Assembly (NCBI GenBank): GCA_021792795.1
Contig: JAJYUB010000006.1
Span: forward strand, 1-64,000
Direction of reading: 5' to 3'
Source: Acidobacteriota bacterium
GTDB lineage: Bacteria; Acidobacteriota; Terriglobia; Terriglobales; Acidobacteriaceae
DNA: 64,000 nucleotides
Positions 1-7,965 of the stretch are shown in pieces; the first letter of the stretch is position 1; each line of letters begins with the position of its first letter. The position numbers and the translations under genes are program-made. The notes beneath the pieces were generated by a model. It saw nothing but the letters and a program-made list of their open reading frames with translations, was not told the DNA's origin and did not search any database.

Positions 1-162
1 GGCATAAAACGGCTGGAAAAGGGGCCCGTTGTACCCAAAACAGCACAGAAAGCTTGCTATAACCCACCAACGGGATTACTGCCTGCGCTCCCCAATACGA
101 ACACCAGCTTTGCGAATCGCTGCATCGGCCTTGGCAAAATGCTATGCCCGACACACACCTAG
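1..162 (+). mobile_element. Right-end remnant of an IS1182-like element, running off the left edge
   Basis: Bases 2-7 are the last codon and stop (GCA TAA) of a transposase gene; about 155 non-coding bases of IS end follow. The segment aligns almost end to end with 30144-30302, the right end of the IS1182-like element further down. The last 85 or so bases are nearly identical and both copies finish in the same 21-bp terminal repeat (142-162, ending in CACACACCTAG). Closer to the gene the copies differ by scattered substitutions and single-base indels, so they are related but not a fresh duplication. Only the end is visible, so completeness of the element cannot be judged. Confidence 0.85.
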
Positions 163-320
163 GGGGGATCGAAAAAAATGTTTGTCATCGCGATAGCGCG
201 ACTCATTCCAGCCTTGTAACAGGGCCCGACTTCAGTCGGGCCCTGGAGTTTCTACATTTTTCCGGTGCAAGCCGAAGAAAAGGCTTGCTTGTGTGGTCGA
301 AATATATTTCAGTTGTACTA

Positions 321-635
321 ATGAAACGGAAGGAGATTATTCGTCGTCGGGAGCGGCTTGCTCGGGAGCTGCCTTCGGCCGCTGAAATCGTGCGCGGCTC
401 CCTGCTGGAGCGAACCATCCGCCACCGCCAGGGATGCCGCAAGTGTGCGCGCGGCGAAGGACATCCGGTGTCGGTGCTGACGGTTGGCTATGCCGGAGGC
501 AAGACCAAACAGATCAGCCTGCATGCCGGGCAACGCGAACAGGTGGAACGATGGCTGAAGAACTATCAGGGGTTAAAGGCCAGGCTGGAAGAGATTTGCG
601 AGTTGAACCAGCAGCTATTGCGGGCAGAGGAGTAG
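321..635 (+). CDS. DUF6788-like transposase-associated protein
   Basis: A 104-residue basic protein beginning MKRKEIIRRRERLARELP and ending in a helical segment rich in Leu and Glu. The layout matches, from memory, the DUF6788 family: a basic N-terminal helix, a GSL-ER segment with a CxxC-like pair (GCRKCARG, about residues 34-41), a short beta stretch and a C-terminal coiled helix. These proteins usually sit directly before an IS transposase, as here (56 bases before the transposase start). ATG 321 was chosen over an in-frame ATG at 144 because family similarity starts there and 144 lies inside the neighbouring IS end. DNA binding or a role in transposition is inference only. Confidence 0.7.
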   Translation: MKRKEIIRRRERLARELPSAAEIVRGSLLERTIRHRQGCRKCARGEGHPVSVLTVGYAGGKTKQISLHAGQREQVERWLKNYQGLKARLEEICELNQQLLRAEE

Positions 636-691
636 TTTTTTGCGCCCGTTGCGCTTCAGCGATAGTAGTGAAACGATAAAGGGGGCTTGCG

Positions 692-2062
692 ATGTTGCTG
701 GCAGCGTTTCTCGACCTTCTCTCCTCCTGGCGCGCCATCTTTCCCCAGCAGCGCACCTACCGGCGCGCCGTGCAGCATGCGCTCGGCTGACTGGCCTGTC
801 TGGGGAGGCGCTGCCTGTCGCGCATCATCTGGACCAACGGCGGCCAGCAACGGAGTTGGAGCGGCCATTACTTCCTCTATTCCCGATGCCAGTGGGACCC
901 GCAGCAGTTGTTTGCTCCGATTCTCCGCCAAGCTCTCACCCGGTGCCCGGGACGCCTGGTGGGCATGGATGTGGACGATACCCGTTTGCGTAAGACTGGC
1001 CGCTCCATTTCTGGGGCCAGCTATCGGCGCGATCCGCTGTCGCCGCCCTTCCATACCAACTTCATGCTGGGCCTGCGCTTTCTGCAGACTTCGCTCCTGC
1101 TGCCGCTGCACCGTGGCGCCAACGCTTCCTGCCTGGCTTTGCCGGTACGTTTCGAAGAGGTCCCGGTAGTCAAGAAGCCCGGCAAACGGGCTCGGCCGGA
1201 GGATTGGAAGCAGTTTCACCGGGAGCGCAAGCTTCACAACCTGTCTGCCCGTTTCGTCCAGACCATGCCCATCCTGCGCGCTAACCTGGACCAGGCTGGG
1301 GGCGCAAACAAGCAGTTGGTGTTGGCCGTCGACGGCAGCTTCTGCAATCGCACCGTCTTTGCCGCTCAGATCCCCGGCGTGGAGTTGATCGTCCGCACCC
1401 GCAAGGATGCGGTGCTGTGCCATCCCGTCGCACCTGGCAGCCATCGCTTCTACGACGCGGCCAAGTTCAGCCCCGAACAGGCGCGCAAGGATGACACCAT
1501 TCCCTGGAAGACCACCAAGCTCTTCTATGGCGGCAAGCGGCGCACGATTCGCTACAAGGAAGTGCCCGAGGTGCTGTGGCAGGGCGGGGCCAAACGCCTG
1601 CGCCTGCGCCTGATCGTCCCCACGCCCTATCGCAAATCCCAGAGCCGCAAGCTCTATTACCGCGCCCCGGCCTATCTGCTAACCTCAATCACTCACCATC
1701 ACGCCCGCGCTCTGTTGCAGATTTACCTTGACCGCTGGCAAATAGAAGTCAACCACCGCGAGGAGAAGGACACCTTGGGAGTGGGCCAGGCGCAGCTATG
1801 GAACCCCATCTCGGTTCCCAAGCAGCCCGCTTTTGCCGTAGCCGCTTACAGTGCTCTGTTGCTGGCCGGCATCCAGGCCTTCGGACCCGCCCGAGGTGCG
1901 GCCTTCGCACAGCTTCCCAGGTGGCGCCGCAAGGCAAAGCGGCCTTCCTGCCTGGACCTTGTCACGCTCCTGCGACAGGAAATGGCACAACGGCCCGATT
2001 TACTCGCGCCCTTCGGCCTGAATACCAACCATCAGACACTCATCGCTGCCGCTGCAGCTTGA
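692..2062 (+). pseudogene. IS4-superfamily transposase, interrupted by an in-frame TGA
   Basis: Reading from ATG 692 gives a 456-codon frame closed early by TGA at 788-790 (codon 33); the same frame then stays open to 2062. Family-like sequence continues on both sides of the stop, so a single substitution has probably broken the gene. The DDE residues are in place: D in MDVDDT (about codon 92), D in LAVDGS (about 212), and YLDRWQIEVNHREEK (about 344), which fits the Y-2-R-3-E-6-K signature of IS4-type transposases. A shorter product from the in-frame ATG at 965 or an upstream GTG would keep all three catalytic residues but lose the N-terminal domain that normally binds the IS ends. Confidence 0.8.
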
Positions 2063-2180
2063 AAAATGTAGAAACTCCAGCCCCCGGACTGAAGTCCGGG
2101 GGCTATCCGGAATCTCGCGAACGAGGACGCGTGCGGGTCTACCCGGAATCCCTGGGGGAGCTGGCCTTCGGGTGAAAAGA

Positions 2181-2201
2181 GTGCGCCCATGCCGGGCGCA
2201 C
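2181..2201. repeat. GC-rich hairpin beyond the OmpA-like gene terminator
   Basis: Stem GTGCGCCC (2181-2188) pairs with GGGCGCAC (2194-2201) across a 5-base loop. It lies just beyond the stronger minus-strand terminator at 2203-2230 and may act as a back-up stop or mark the edge of a repeat. Confidence 0.5.
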
Positions 2202-2202
2202 C

Positions 2203-2230
2203 AAAAAAAGGGCCCCTCGTGTGAGGGGCC
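2203..2230 (-). terminator. Rho-independent terminator of the OmpA-like gene
   Basis: On the minus strand an 8-bp stem GGCCCCTC / GAGGGGCC with a 4-base loop is followed, after one C, by seven T. It lies 50 bases past the stop of the OmpA-like gene and has the form of an intrinsic terminator. Confidence 0.85.
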
Positions 2231-2280
2231 AATCTGCCTTGGTTCTCTCTTGTGTGAGAGCTTTTGAGTCAACCTTTTAT

Positions 2281-3231
2281 TTATTCTGTGGAGCTTGGCT
2301 GCGACGCAGTCCCGTTCGAGGAGGACTGCGTGGTGCCGGACTGCGCCGCGCCGGTTGTTGAGGCACCGAGGTTCGACGCGCTCAAGGTTGACAAACTGTT
2401 GTGCATCAGTGTGACTTCCACGACGCTGCCGCGGCGGGCAGTGCTCGCATCGCTCACGGTGAGCGGAGCATTGCCTAAGCCGATCTGGCGAATCTTGTAG
2501 AGGGGGACCTGGCGTTCCGTGACCAAATAACGCGTCACTGCGGAAGCCATATTGTGGGAGGCGGCGATTCCTGCCTGGCCACGAAGAGGGGAATAGCCCT
2601 GCACGTCAATCAGAGCGCCGCGTTGACCTTGCATCTGGCTGACCAACTGATCCAGCGCGTCTTTCGAATTCTGGCCGAGAGCACTGTGGCTGTTGCGGAA
2701 GCGAATCTCGACTGTGGTGACTGTCTGGTATTGGTCCAGGTTGCTGACCGCCGTACCGATTGCGGCGGTCTCGGAACTTGCCTGCTGCGCGGTCTGTTGC
2801 GCCTGGTTCGCGGTATTGCCGGCTGCCGTCGCGTGTTGATCGGCTGTATTCGCGGTGTTTTGCGCTTTGGAGATGCCTGCCTGGGCGCGCGCATCGACAT
2901 CCTTGATGTCACGCGCATTTGCGGCCGAAACCTGATCCAGCTCATTGAGCCTGTCTTTTACAGGGTTCAACTGGCGATTGACCCACTTTTTGCGGGCCAA
3001 GGGGTTCAAATGTCCCCAGAAACCTTCGTGCGACCGTGTCTCCAACGGCGGCTGACCCGTGCCAGTCATCGCAGTGTTGTCAGAAGTCGATGCAGTTGAG
3101 GTCCCGGTCTGGACCTGAGCGTTGGACCCTGAACCTTGGTCCGCAGTTTGTGCCACGAGCGGGAGTGCGGTGCTGGCCGCGAGTACTATCGTTGCAATTC
3201 GGAGGAAATTTTTAGAATTGGACGTTGTCAT
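2281..3231 (-). CDS. OmpA-family protein with an Ala-rich coiled-coil spacer
   Basis: A secreted envelope protein of 316 residues. Residues 1-28 form a signal peptide (basic start, hydrophobic core, LVAQTA). A low-complexity Ser/Thr/Gly stretch follows, then about residues 85-175 form an Ala/Gln/Asp-rich helix of repeated TANTA- and QAQQTA-like heptads, and finally an OmpA_C-like peptidoglycan-binding domain (about 180-285, with VEIRF, DVQGYS and IGLG elements). The design, a long helix plus a peptidoglycan-binding domain, suggests a spacer between the cell wall and another layer; that is inference. ATG 3231 was chosen because GGAAGA precedes it and the signal peptide starts there; an ATG 33 bases upstream adds an unlikely leader. 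A strong terminator follows. Confidence 0.8.
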   Translation of the reverse strand: MTTSNSKNFLRIATIVLAASTALPLVAQTADQGSGSNAQVQTGTSTASTSDNTAMTGTGQPPLETRSHEGFWGHLNPLARKKWVNRQLNPVKDRLNELDQVSAANARDIKDVDARAQAGISKAQNTANTADQHATAAGNTANQAQQTAQQASSETAAIGTAVSNLDQYQTVTTVEIRFRNSHSALGQNSKDALDQLVSQMQGQRGALIDVQGYSPLRGQAGIAASHNMASAVTRYLVTERQVPLYKIRQIGLGNAPLTVSDASTARRGSVVEVTLMHNSLSTLSASNLGASTTGAAQSGTTQSSSNGTASQPSSTE

Positions 3232-3495
3232 CACTCTTCCATAACCGTGCCGCGCTACTGGCACTTGGTAACGCCATTCCTAAATGCACGCAGGGTGCCA
3301 AAGGTAATGACGGCGGAAATGGCGATGAAAAAGCTGTCAAGCGGTTGATTCTAAAGAGGGGGTGGGAACGGTGGGGATTTCTTAAGAAATGGAGTTTATT
3401 GGAATCCCCGGGAAATCGCGTAAAACATGCTTGTTGAGCGGCAAAAAATACTCGTAAGTTGGGGCGCGGACGGCAGGTTTTCAGGCGGCTGATGC

Positions 3496-4068
3496 CTATG
3501 GACGGGTCCCCACGTAGAGGACATGTAGTTGCGGCGGCTGCTGGTTCCACAGGGGCGACACATTGTCGAAGACCAATCGAAAGTCCTGGCTTTTGCCCGG
3601 CGCCAGCGGAGCGGCGCCGATCGGTTGTGTGTCGACGTACGGATCGCGAGAGCGAATGAGACTGACCGGCGTCTGCAGCATTTGCGGGGCCTCGCCGGAA
3701 TCGTTGGCGAACAAGCTCAGCAGCGTCACGGCGGTAACGGTGCGATTGCCCCGGTTTTCGATGGTCCCGTCGACGTAGGTCAGTTGATCTCCGGCAAAAT
3801 TGCTGGCCTGACTGACCTGTATGTTGCCCAAAACCAGGTATTTCGCGTAGGGATCGACGCCGCTGCCCGTGGAGTTGGCTGGAGGCCGGCCAAGCCAAAA
3901 CGCCAGCCCCAGCGCGCCAAAGATGACTACGACCGCAACAATCCAGGGCATCCAGTTGCGCTCCTGCCCCTGGGCTGCACGATTGAGGGAAGGGGTTTCG
4001 GCGGCGAAGAGGATGGGCCCGCGATGTGGGGTGGGCGTTGGAGAAGTTCCCGATCCTGGGTCGTTCAT
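3496..4068 (-). CDS. DUF2393-like single-pass membrane protein
   Basis: 190 residues: a Pro/Thr-rich cytoplasmic start, one membrane helix (about 40-61, WMPWIVAVVVIFGALGL), then an extracytoplasmic beta-rich domain. Motifs such as SNFAGDQLTYVDG, RDPYVDTQPI and FDNVSPLWNQQ fit, from memory, the acidobacterial DUF2393 family, whose function is unknown; the outer domain looks like an immunoglobulin-type fold. The start at 4068 (MNDPGSG) was chosen because the 20 residues upstream do not look like family sequence. It appears to be transcribed alone, with 265 bases to the OmpA-like gene. Confidence 0.65.
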   Translation of the reverse strand: MNDPGSGTSPTPTPHRGPILFAAETPSLNRAAQGQERNWMPWIVAVVVIFGALGLAFWLGRPPANSTGSGVDPYAKYLVLGNIQVSQASNFAGDQLTYVDGTIENRGNRTVTAVTLLSLFANDSGEAPQMLQTPVSLIRSRDPYVDTQPIGAAPLAPGKSQDFRLVFDNVSPLWNQQPPQLHVLYVGTRP

Positions 4069-4277
4069 GCGCCGATTGTAACTCGCCTGGAGGGTGGCGG
4101 AAACAATTCCGAAGCGGGAGGCAACCATAAAAAAACAGAAAAATGTTTCAAGGCCCGAATCCCTTTCGCCGAAACAACGTCATAAGGTATAGCGGCGTCG
4201 AGTGAATGGATGCGGCCAGTGGCCGTGGCCTTCGCTTCGACATGGGCAACAGGAGCAATGCAGCAGCAGGAGCAACT

Positions 4278-4400
4278 ATGGTGCGGGCCATTCGGAAGCA
4301 AACTTGGAAACGCTCGGCTCATCCGCAAGGGGACACGATCTATCGCGCGGCTGCGGTTGCGGCGGCGTTGATGGTGCTGGCGGCCGCGCCGTTTTTTTGA
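4278..4400 (+). CDS. Possible 40-residue single-pass membrane peptide
   Basis: A short frame preceded by AGGAG seven bases before the ATG. It has a basic N-terminal half (MVRAIRKQTWKRSAHPQG) and a hydrophobic C-terminal half (AAAVAAALMVLAAAPFF), the profile of a small membrane peptide. It sits alone in the gap between two minus-strand genes, and a strong hairpin starts 37 bases after its stop. No family is recognised; it could be a chance frame. Confidence 0.35.
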   Translation: MVRAIRKQTWKRSAHPQGDTIYRAAAVAAALMVLAAAPFF

Positions 4401-4436
4401 TTTCGGCGGGGACGGCCGGGCGGCCACTCGACATTC

Positions 4437-4481
4437 CCGCGTGCCCACTCAAGCCAAAGCGCGGCTTGAATGGGCACGCGG
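4437..4481. repeat. Long intergenic inverted repeat
   Basis: CCGCGTGCCCACTCAAGCC (4437-4455) pairs with GGCTTGAATGGGCACGCGG (4463-4481) with one mismatch and a 7-base loop. It lies 27 bases past the stop of the DnaC-like gene. No T-run follows on either strand, so it is more likely a REP-type palindrome than a classic terminator. Confidence 0.7.
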
Positions 4482-4507
4482 TTGCTGGCCGATTTTGTTT
4501 CCTGGAT

Positions 4508-5335
4508 TTAAAGGAAGCTGGCGCGCCGCACTGTCCGGCGAAAATCGTCGCCTTGCATCGAGACAGTGATACACATTTCCTGCAGACGCGATCGCATGCG
4601 CTCTCCGATGCGATCTCCCAGCGCTTCTTCACGCATGGCCCGCGTGGCTGCATTTCCTGACGTCGCGCGAGACACATCCCGATCGGTGACGGAAGTGGAT
4701 TGGGCTTGTAGTAAGGCGGACGGCTGATTTGGATAGTTGGTGGTAATCAGCGTGGTTCGTTTGTCGTTGTAGCGGGTGTTCAGGATGTGAGCGACGGTAT
4801 CCCAAACCCAGTCTGTCGGCTTGACCGCTCCTAGTTCATCCAACAGCAGGACTTCCGCTTCAAACACAGGGCGAAGAATCTCCAGTTCCGTGGTAGCGAC
4901 TTGCGGGTTGTAAGAGTTCTGGATCTGCTTCAACAGGTCGCGATAATCGCAGAAGATTCCCGTCGCGCCGCGCTGCTCGATCATCTCTTGCAACAAGCCG
5001 ACGGCGAGGTGCGTTTTGCCGCAGCCGATGCTGCCGGTCAGAAGTAGGCCGCGTCCCCCAGTCTCCAGTGGATACCCGTCGGCAAATTTTCGTGTGGCCC
5101 TCAACGCCATCCCCAGGGATGGGTCGGCGCCGCGAAATCCAGTGTCGAAACTTTCGAGCGAGCAGTGGGTGTAGCGCTGGGGAATGCGGGCCTTCTGCAG
5201 GCGCAGCGCCGCCTTTTTTTCGATGCGGCAGGAGCATTCGGCGGCGAATTGTTCTCCGCCGCGACGCACCATGTTGACGCCGATGCCGCCGCAATGGGGG
5301 CAGGCAGCCGTAGGGTTGTCGGTCAGTTCGATCAT
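4508..5335 (-). CDS. DnaC/IstB-like AAA+ ATPase with N-terminal zinc finger
   Basis: 275 residues. The N-terminus carries a four-Cys cluster (CPHCGG about residue 12, then CSC about 35), and an AAA+ domain follows with Walker A TGSIGCGKTH (about 100) and Walker B VLLLDELG (about 163) and a sensor-1-type ITTNYP. This layout matches DnaC/DnaI-type helicase loaders, which use ATP to place DnaB on DNA, rather than IstB of IS21, since no istA partner is nearby. ATG 5335 was preferred to a GTG four codons upstream; neither has a clear ribosome binding site. The last 70 residues are family-poor and basic. Confidence 0.75.
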   Translation of the reverse strand: MIELTDNPTAACPHCGGIGVNMVRRGGEQFAAECSCRIEKKAALRLQKARIPQRYTHCSLESFDTGFRGADPSLGMALRATRKFADGYPLETGGRGLLLTGSIGCGKTHLAVGLLQEMIEQRGATGIFCDYRDLLKQIQNSYNPQVATTELEILRPVFEAEVLLLDELGAVKPTDWVWDTVAHILNTRYNDKRTTLITTNYPNQPSALLQAQSTSVTDRDVSRATSGNAATRAMREEALGDRIGERMRSRLQEMCITVSMQGDDFRRTVRRASFL

Positions 5336-5471
5336 GGTGAGCGGCACAAGATTACTACTGCTTTTTCAGTATCGCAGGCCAGGGCAAGACCGATGAAGAA
5401 TTCCTGGATTGCAGGCTGTGGGAATCTCGCATAAACTAGAGGGTAGCGTTTTGAGAAAGGTTTTAGTCACC

Positions 5472-5717
5472 ATGCCGAAGCAAGGAATCCATCCAAATTA
5501 CGACACCATCCGCGTGGTATGCGCGTGCGGTCACAGCTTTGAGACCCGTTCGACCCATAAGGGCGACATCCACATGGAAATCTGCTCCAACTGCCACCCG
5601 TTTTTTACCGGCAAGCAGAAGATGATCGATACCGCCGGTCGCGTGGAGCGCTTCCGCCGCAAGTATGCGCAGTCGGACTCCTCGAAGGCAGAGGCAGCCG
5701 CCGGGACCGCGAAGTAA
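5472..5717 (+). CDS. rpmE: 50S ribosomal protein L31
   Basis: 81 residues beginning [13 protein letters not shown], as usual for L31. It is the zinc-binding (C+) form: Cys in VCACGHSF (about residues 17-19) and [13 protein letters not shown] (about 37-40). The C-terminal tail ([12 protein letters not shown]) is a short lineage extension. ATG 5472 is fixed by homology; a longer reading from 5409 only adds unrelated leader. A good terminator starts 26 bases past the stop, so the gene is probably monocistronic. Confidence 0.95.
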   Translation: MPKQGIHPNYDTIRVVCACGHSFETRSTHKGDIHMEICSNCHPFFTGKQKMIDTAGRVERFRRKYAQSDSSKAEAAAGTAK

Positions 5718-5743
5718 CGACGGGCAATCTTGTAACACACTGA

Positions 5744-5769
5744 GGCCTCCGCCGCGGCGGGGGCCTTTT
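5744..5769 (+). terminator. Rho-independent terminator after rpmE
   Basis: GGCCTCCGCC pairs with GGCGGGGGCC around a GC loop, followed by TTTT. The next gene starts only five bases later, so that gene needs either read-through or its own promoter within or before the hairpin. Confidence 0.75.
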
Positions 5770-5774
5770 GGTTC

Positions 5775-6203
5775 ATGGCGCTGTTGGATAGTTATAAATT
5801 TGGACTCAGCGTGGCCAGCCATCAAGCACAAGCCGAGGAATTGCTGGGCGCCATGAAGTTGCTGATGGATGACGTTGCTTCGTATAAATCTGCAGTTGCA
5901 TTGCTTGCCGTCCACTCCGCAATCGCGTTCAATGATGCGGTTCTGGAAAGGTTGACTGGAGCGGCTCATAAAGGGCAAGACCACTCCACAGCGTCCAGGA
6001 AAACAAGGTCGGCATGCGGGAAAAATAAAATTGATATAAGTGGCATAAAACATCTGGAATATTTGCCGAGCAAGAAAGGCGAATATTCGTACAGCGGAAT
6101 TGTCGATCAAGAGACGGCCGAATATGCGGCCGATAAAGCGGAGAAATTCTCCAACTGTACATACAGAAGCGGAGTCTTACAGAGGGAGTCAAGCGATGCC
6201 TAG
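5775..6203 (+). CDS. HEPN-like protein, first gene of an accessory pair
   Basis: 142 residues, mostly helical. The order of helices resembles HEPN proteins: an N-terminal helix pair (SYKFGLSVASHQAQAEELL), a second hairpin (YKSAVALLAVHSAIAFNDAVLE) and a long C-terminal helix (ETAEYAADKAEKFSNC). R59-x5-H65 (RLTGAAH) fits the R-x4-6-H motif of HEPN ribonucleases, though the residue after R is Leu rather than the more usual polar one. HEPN proteins are common RNase toxins and defence effectors; activity here is inference. The ATG lies right after the rpmE terminator with no Shine-Dalgarno; the gene overlaps the next one by 8 bases. Both genes are richer in A/T than their neighbours, which suggests acquisition. 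Confidence 0.55.
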   Translation: MALLDSYKFGLSVASHQAQAEELLGAMKLLMDDVASYKSAVALLAVHSAIAFNDAVLERLTGAAHKGQDHSTASRKTRSACGKNKIDISGIKHLEYLPSKKGEYSYSGIVDQETAEYAADKAEKFSNCTYRSGVLQRESSDA

Positions 6204-6774
6204 GACAAAGGCTGTACAACCTGCAATGGGTTCAGAAGCGGGGGACATACAAGTAGGCAGGGCAGCGAATGCTGTTGCGGAACTACTCATGCGTAAGTTG
6301 ATCGCGCCGATAATTTATTTCGAGCCGAAAGCACTTACGCATTTCCAGAATGCGACGACATATGAACACGCATTTTTGCCGCTTGATTCAGATAAGGCCC
6401 CCAATGTTCTGGCCATTGATCGTGCGGGCACAGGGGATGTTCATGCGATACATATCTTCCCTGGCCCAATAAGGGGCTTCAAAAACTTAAAAAAAATGGC
6501 GGAATTTATACAGATCTTTCTTGCAACGTTCCCATCTCATTTCAAGTATGTCGCTGTTGGATCTGAGATCTCCGACTTCGTGTCGAAGCAACAGTTATTT
6601 GCTGAGGACGGTTTCGGGCGTGTGGGAGTTATCGAGATTAAAGAAAATCCGACCGCTCCTCCTGAAGCGAGAATTGTCATCCAGGCCGAACGATTCCGGG
6701 TCGAACCAAAGTGGATCGAGAAATTCGATAACTTCCAGAAGAAGACCCCTGCGGACAGAGAGACTCGGGGCTAA
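6196..6774 (+). CDS. Unknown protein, partner of the HEPN-like gene
   Basis: 192 residues, no family recognised. The ATG overlaps the previous stop by 8 bases and has AGAGGGAG seven bases upstream, so the two genes are translationally coupled. Predicted alternating strands and helices include VLAIDRAGTGDVHAIHI (about 71-87), FKYVAVGSEISDF (about 116-128) and GRVGVIEIKENP (about 141-152). The last holds D138...E147-I-K149, faintly like a PD-(D/E)XK core, but spacing and context are too weak to claim a nuclease. It lacks the G-S-x10-D-x-D motif of MNT antitoxins, the usual HEPN partner. A role as antitoxin, sensor or second effector is open. Confidence 0.6.
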   Translation: MPRTKAVQPAMGSEAGDIQVGRAANAVAELLMRKLIAPIIYFEPKALTHFQNATTYEHAFLPLDSDKAPNVLAIDRAGTGDVHAIHIFPGPIRGFKNLKKMAEFIQIFLATFPSHFKYVAVGSEISDFVSKQQLFAEDGFGRVGVIEIKENPTAPPEARIVIQAERFRVEPKWIEKFDNFQKKTPADRETRG

Positions 6775-6782
6775 ATCGAGTC

Positions 6783-7952
6783 ATGAAAAAGCACTGGGAC
6801 AATCCGGCGGAACATGCGATGCCTGAGCGAGCTCGCGTTCCCGCGTCGCTGCTGATTGGCTCCGTGCGGATTGCGCCGGCGACGGTACTGGCGCCGATGG
6901 CGGGCGTGACGGATACGGTGTTTCGTCGATTCATTCGCAATGCAAGTTTGTTCAGTCACAGCGCGGTATCGGAAAGTGCGGCCACGGATTTTTCCGATGG
7001 AATTGAAGCCCGCCTGAGCAATCAGCAGTCGGGCTGCGGGCTGATCATGACGGAGTTCACCTCCGCCGACGGCCTGTCGCGCATGCGCGAGTCGAAACGC
7101 AAGCGATATCTGACGTATTACGAAGACGAACATCCGATCGCGGCGCAACTGTTTGGATCCGATCCGGAGACGTTGTCGGAGGCGGCGCGCATCGTGGAAG
7201 ATGCGGGCTTCGACATTGTGGATTTGAACCTGGGATGTCCGGCGAAACGCGTGGTGAGTTGCAATGGGGGCAGCGGGCTGCTGCGGGACCTGCCGCTGAT
7301 CGCGCGCATTTTTGAGCGGGTGCGAGCGGCCGTGAAAATTCCGTTCACGGTGAAATTTCGCCTGGGGTGGAACGACGACAACATCGTGTGCGTGGAACTG
7401 GCCAAGCTGGCGGAGTCGAGCGGATTGAATGCTGTGGCGCTGCATGCGCGCACGCGGGAACAGGGCTACTCCGGGCAGGCGCGATGGGAGTGGATTGGGG
7501 CCATCAAGCAGGCGGCGGCAATTCCGGTGATTGGGAACGGCGATATTCGCACGCCGGAAGATGCGTGCGCGCTGGTGGCAGAGACGCATTGCGATGCGGT
7601 GATGATTGGGCGCGCCGCGCCGGCGAACCCTTGGATTTTTCGCCAGATTGCGGAATACACAGCAAGCGGAACCTACACGCAGCCGACGGAACTCGATCGC
7701 TATAACCTGATTCGCACGTATTTTTCGATGCTGCTGGAACAGGAATTTCCGGACGCAACCGGCAAGATGAAGCAATTTGCTTCGTGGTTCACCCATGGAG
7801 TTCCAGGCGGCGCAGGATTGCGCAAGGCGATTTACGAAGCGAAGACTGGGGCCGCGATTATTGACGCGGTGGAACGGTTTTTTGCGCCCAGACTGCACGC
7901 GTTTCCTGCCAATGCCTCGTGCGATATGGAAGAATCCGTTTCGCTGCAGTAG
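6783..7952 (+). CDS. dus: tRNA-dihydrouridine synthase (DusB-like)
   Basis: A flavoenzyme of 389 residues that reduces uridines in tRNA D-loops with FMN and NADPH. Visible motifs: APMAGVTDTVFRR (about 37-49), the catalytic Cys in LNLGCPAKRV (about 144-153), KFRLGW, HARTREQGYSG (about 220-230), GNGDI and the FMN phosphate-binding MIGRAAPANPWIF (about 275-287). It is longer than E. coli DusB (321) because of an extended N-terminus and a segment after the first motif (SHSAVSESAATDFSDG). ATG 6783 has no good ribosome binding site; ATG 6819, preceded by GGCGGAA, is an alternative. It lies 8 bases after the HEPN cassette, probably by chance of insertion. Confidence 0.9.
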   Translation: MKKHWDNPAEHAMPERARVPASLLIGSVRIAPATVLAPMAGVTDTVFRRFIRNASLFSHSAVSESAATDFSDGIEARLSNQQSGCGLIMTEFTSADGLSRMRESKRKRYLTYYEDEHPIAAQLFGSDPETLSEAARIVEDAGFDIVDLNLGCPAKRVVSCNGGSGLLRDLPLIARIFERVRAAVKIPFTVKFRLGWNDDNIVCVELAKLAESSGLNAVALHARTREQGYSGQARWEWIGAIKQAAAIPVIGNGDIRTPEDACALVAETHCDAVMIGRAAPANPWIFRQIAEYTASGTYTQPTELDRYNLIRTYFSMLLEQEFPDATGKMKQFASWFTHGVPGGAGLRKAIYEAKTGAAIIDAVERFFAPRLHAFPANASCDMEESVSLQ

Positions 7953-7965
7953 GCACTGCGCAGGC

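Larger units (their letters stand above)
221..2104 (+). mobile_element. IS4-superfamily insertion sequence with hairpin ends
   Basis: Perfect 19-bp terminal inverted repeats lie at 243-261 and 2062-2080 (core GGAGTTTCTACATTTTT and its complement). Just outside, each end carries a GC-rich hairpin: 221-244 (stem AGGGCCCGAC, loop TTCA) and 2079-2104 (stem AGCCCCCGGAC, loop TGAA). The two stems differ by paired changes, and in inverted orientation both show the same GACTTCAGTC core, so the hairpins may belong to the element. Inside are a DUF6788 gene and a transposase gene in the same orientation. No target duplication outside the hairpins was recognised. Confidence 0.75.

Noticed and set aside
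788-790. Recoding (selenocysteine or read-through) of TGA in the IS4-type transposase
   Set aside because: No SECIS-like hairpin follows, and family members have an ordinary residue there. A nonsense mutation is simpler.
4508-5335. The AAA+ gene as IstB of an IS21 element
   Set aside because: No istA gene or IS21 ends next to it, and the N-terminal Cys cluster fits a DnaC-type loader better.
6196-6774. The second gene of the HEPN pair as an MNT nucleotidyltransferase antitoxin
   Set aside because: VGSEISDF vaguely recalls the GS...SD motif, but the spacing to further Asp residues and the surrounding strands do not fit.
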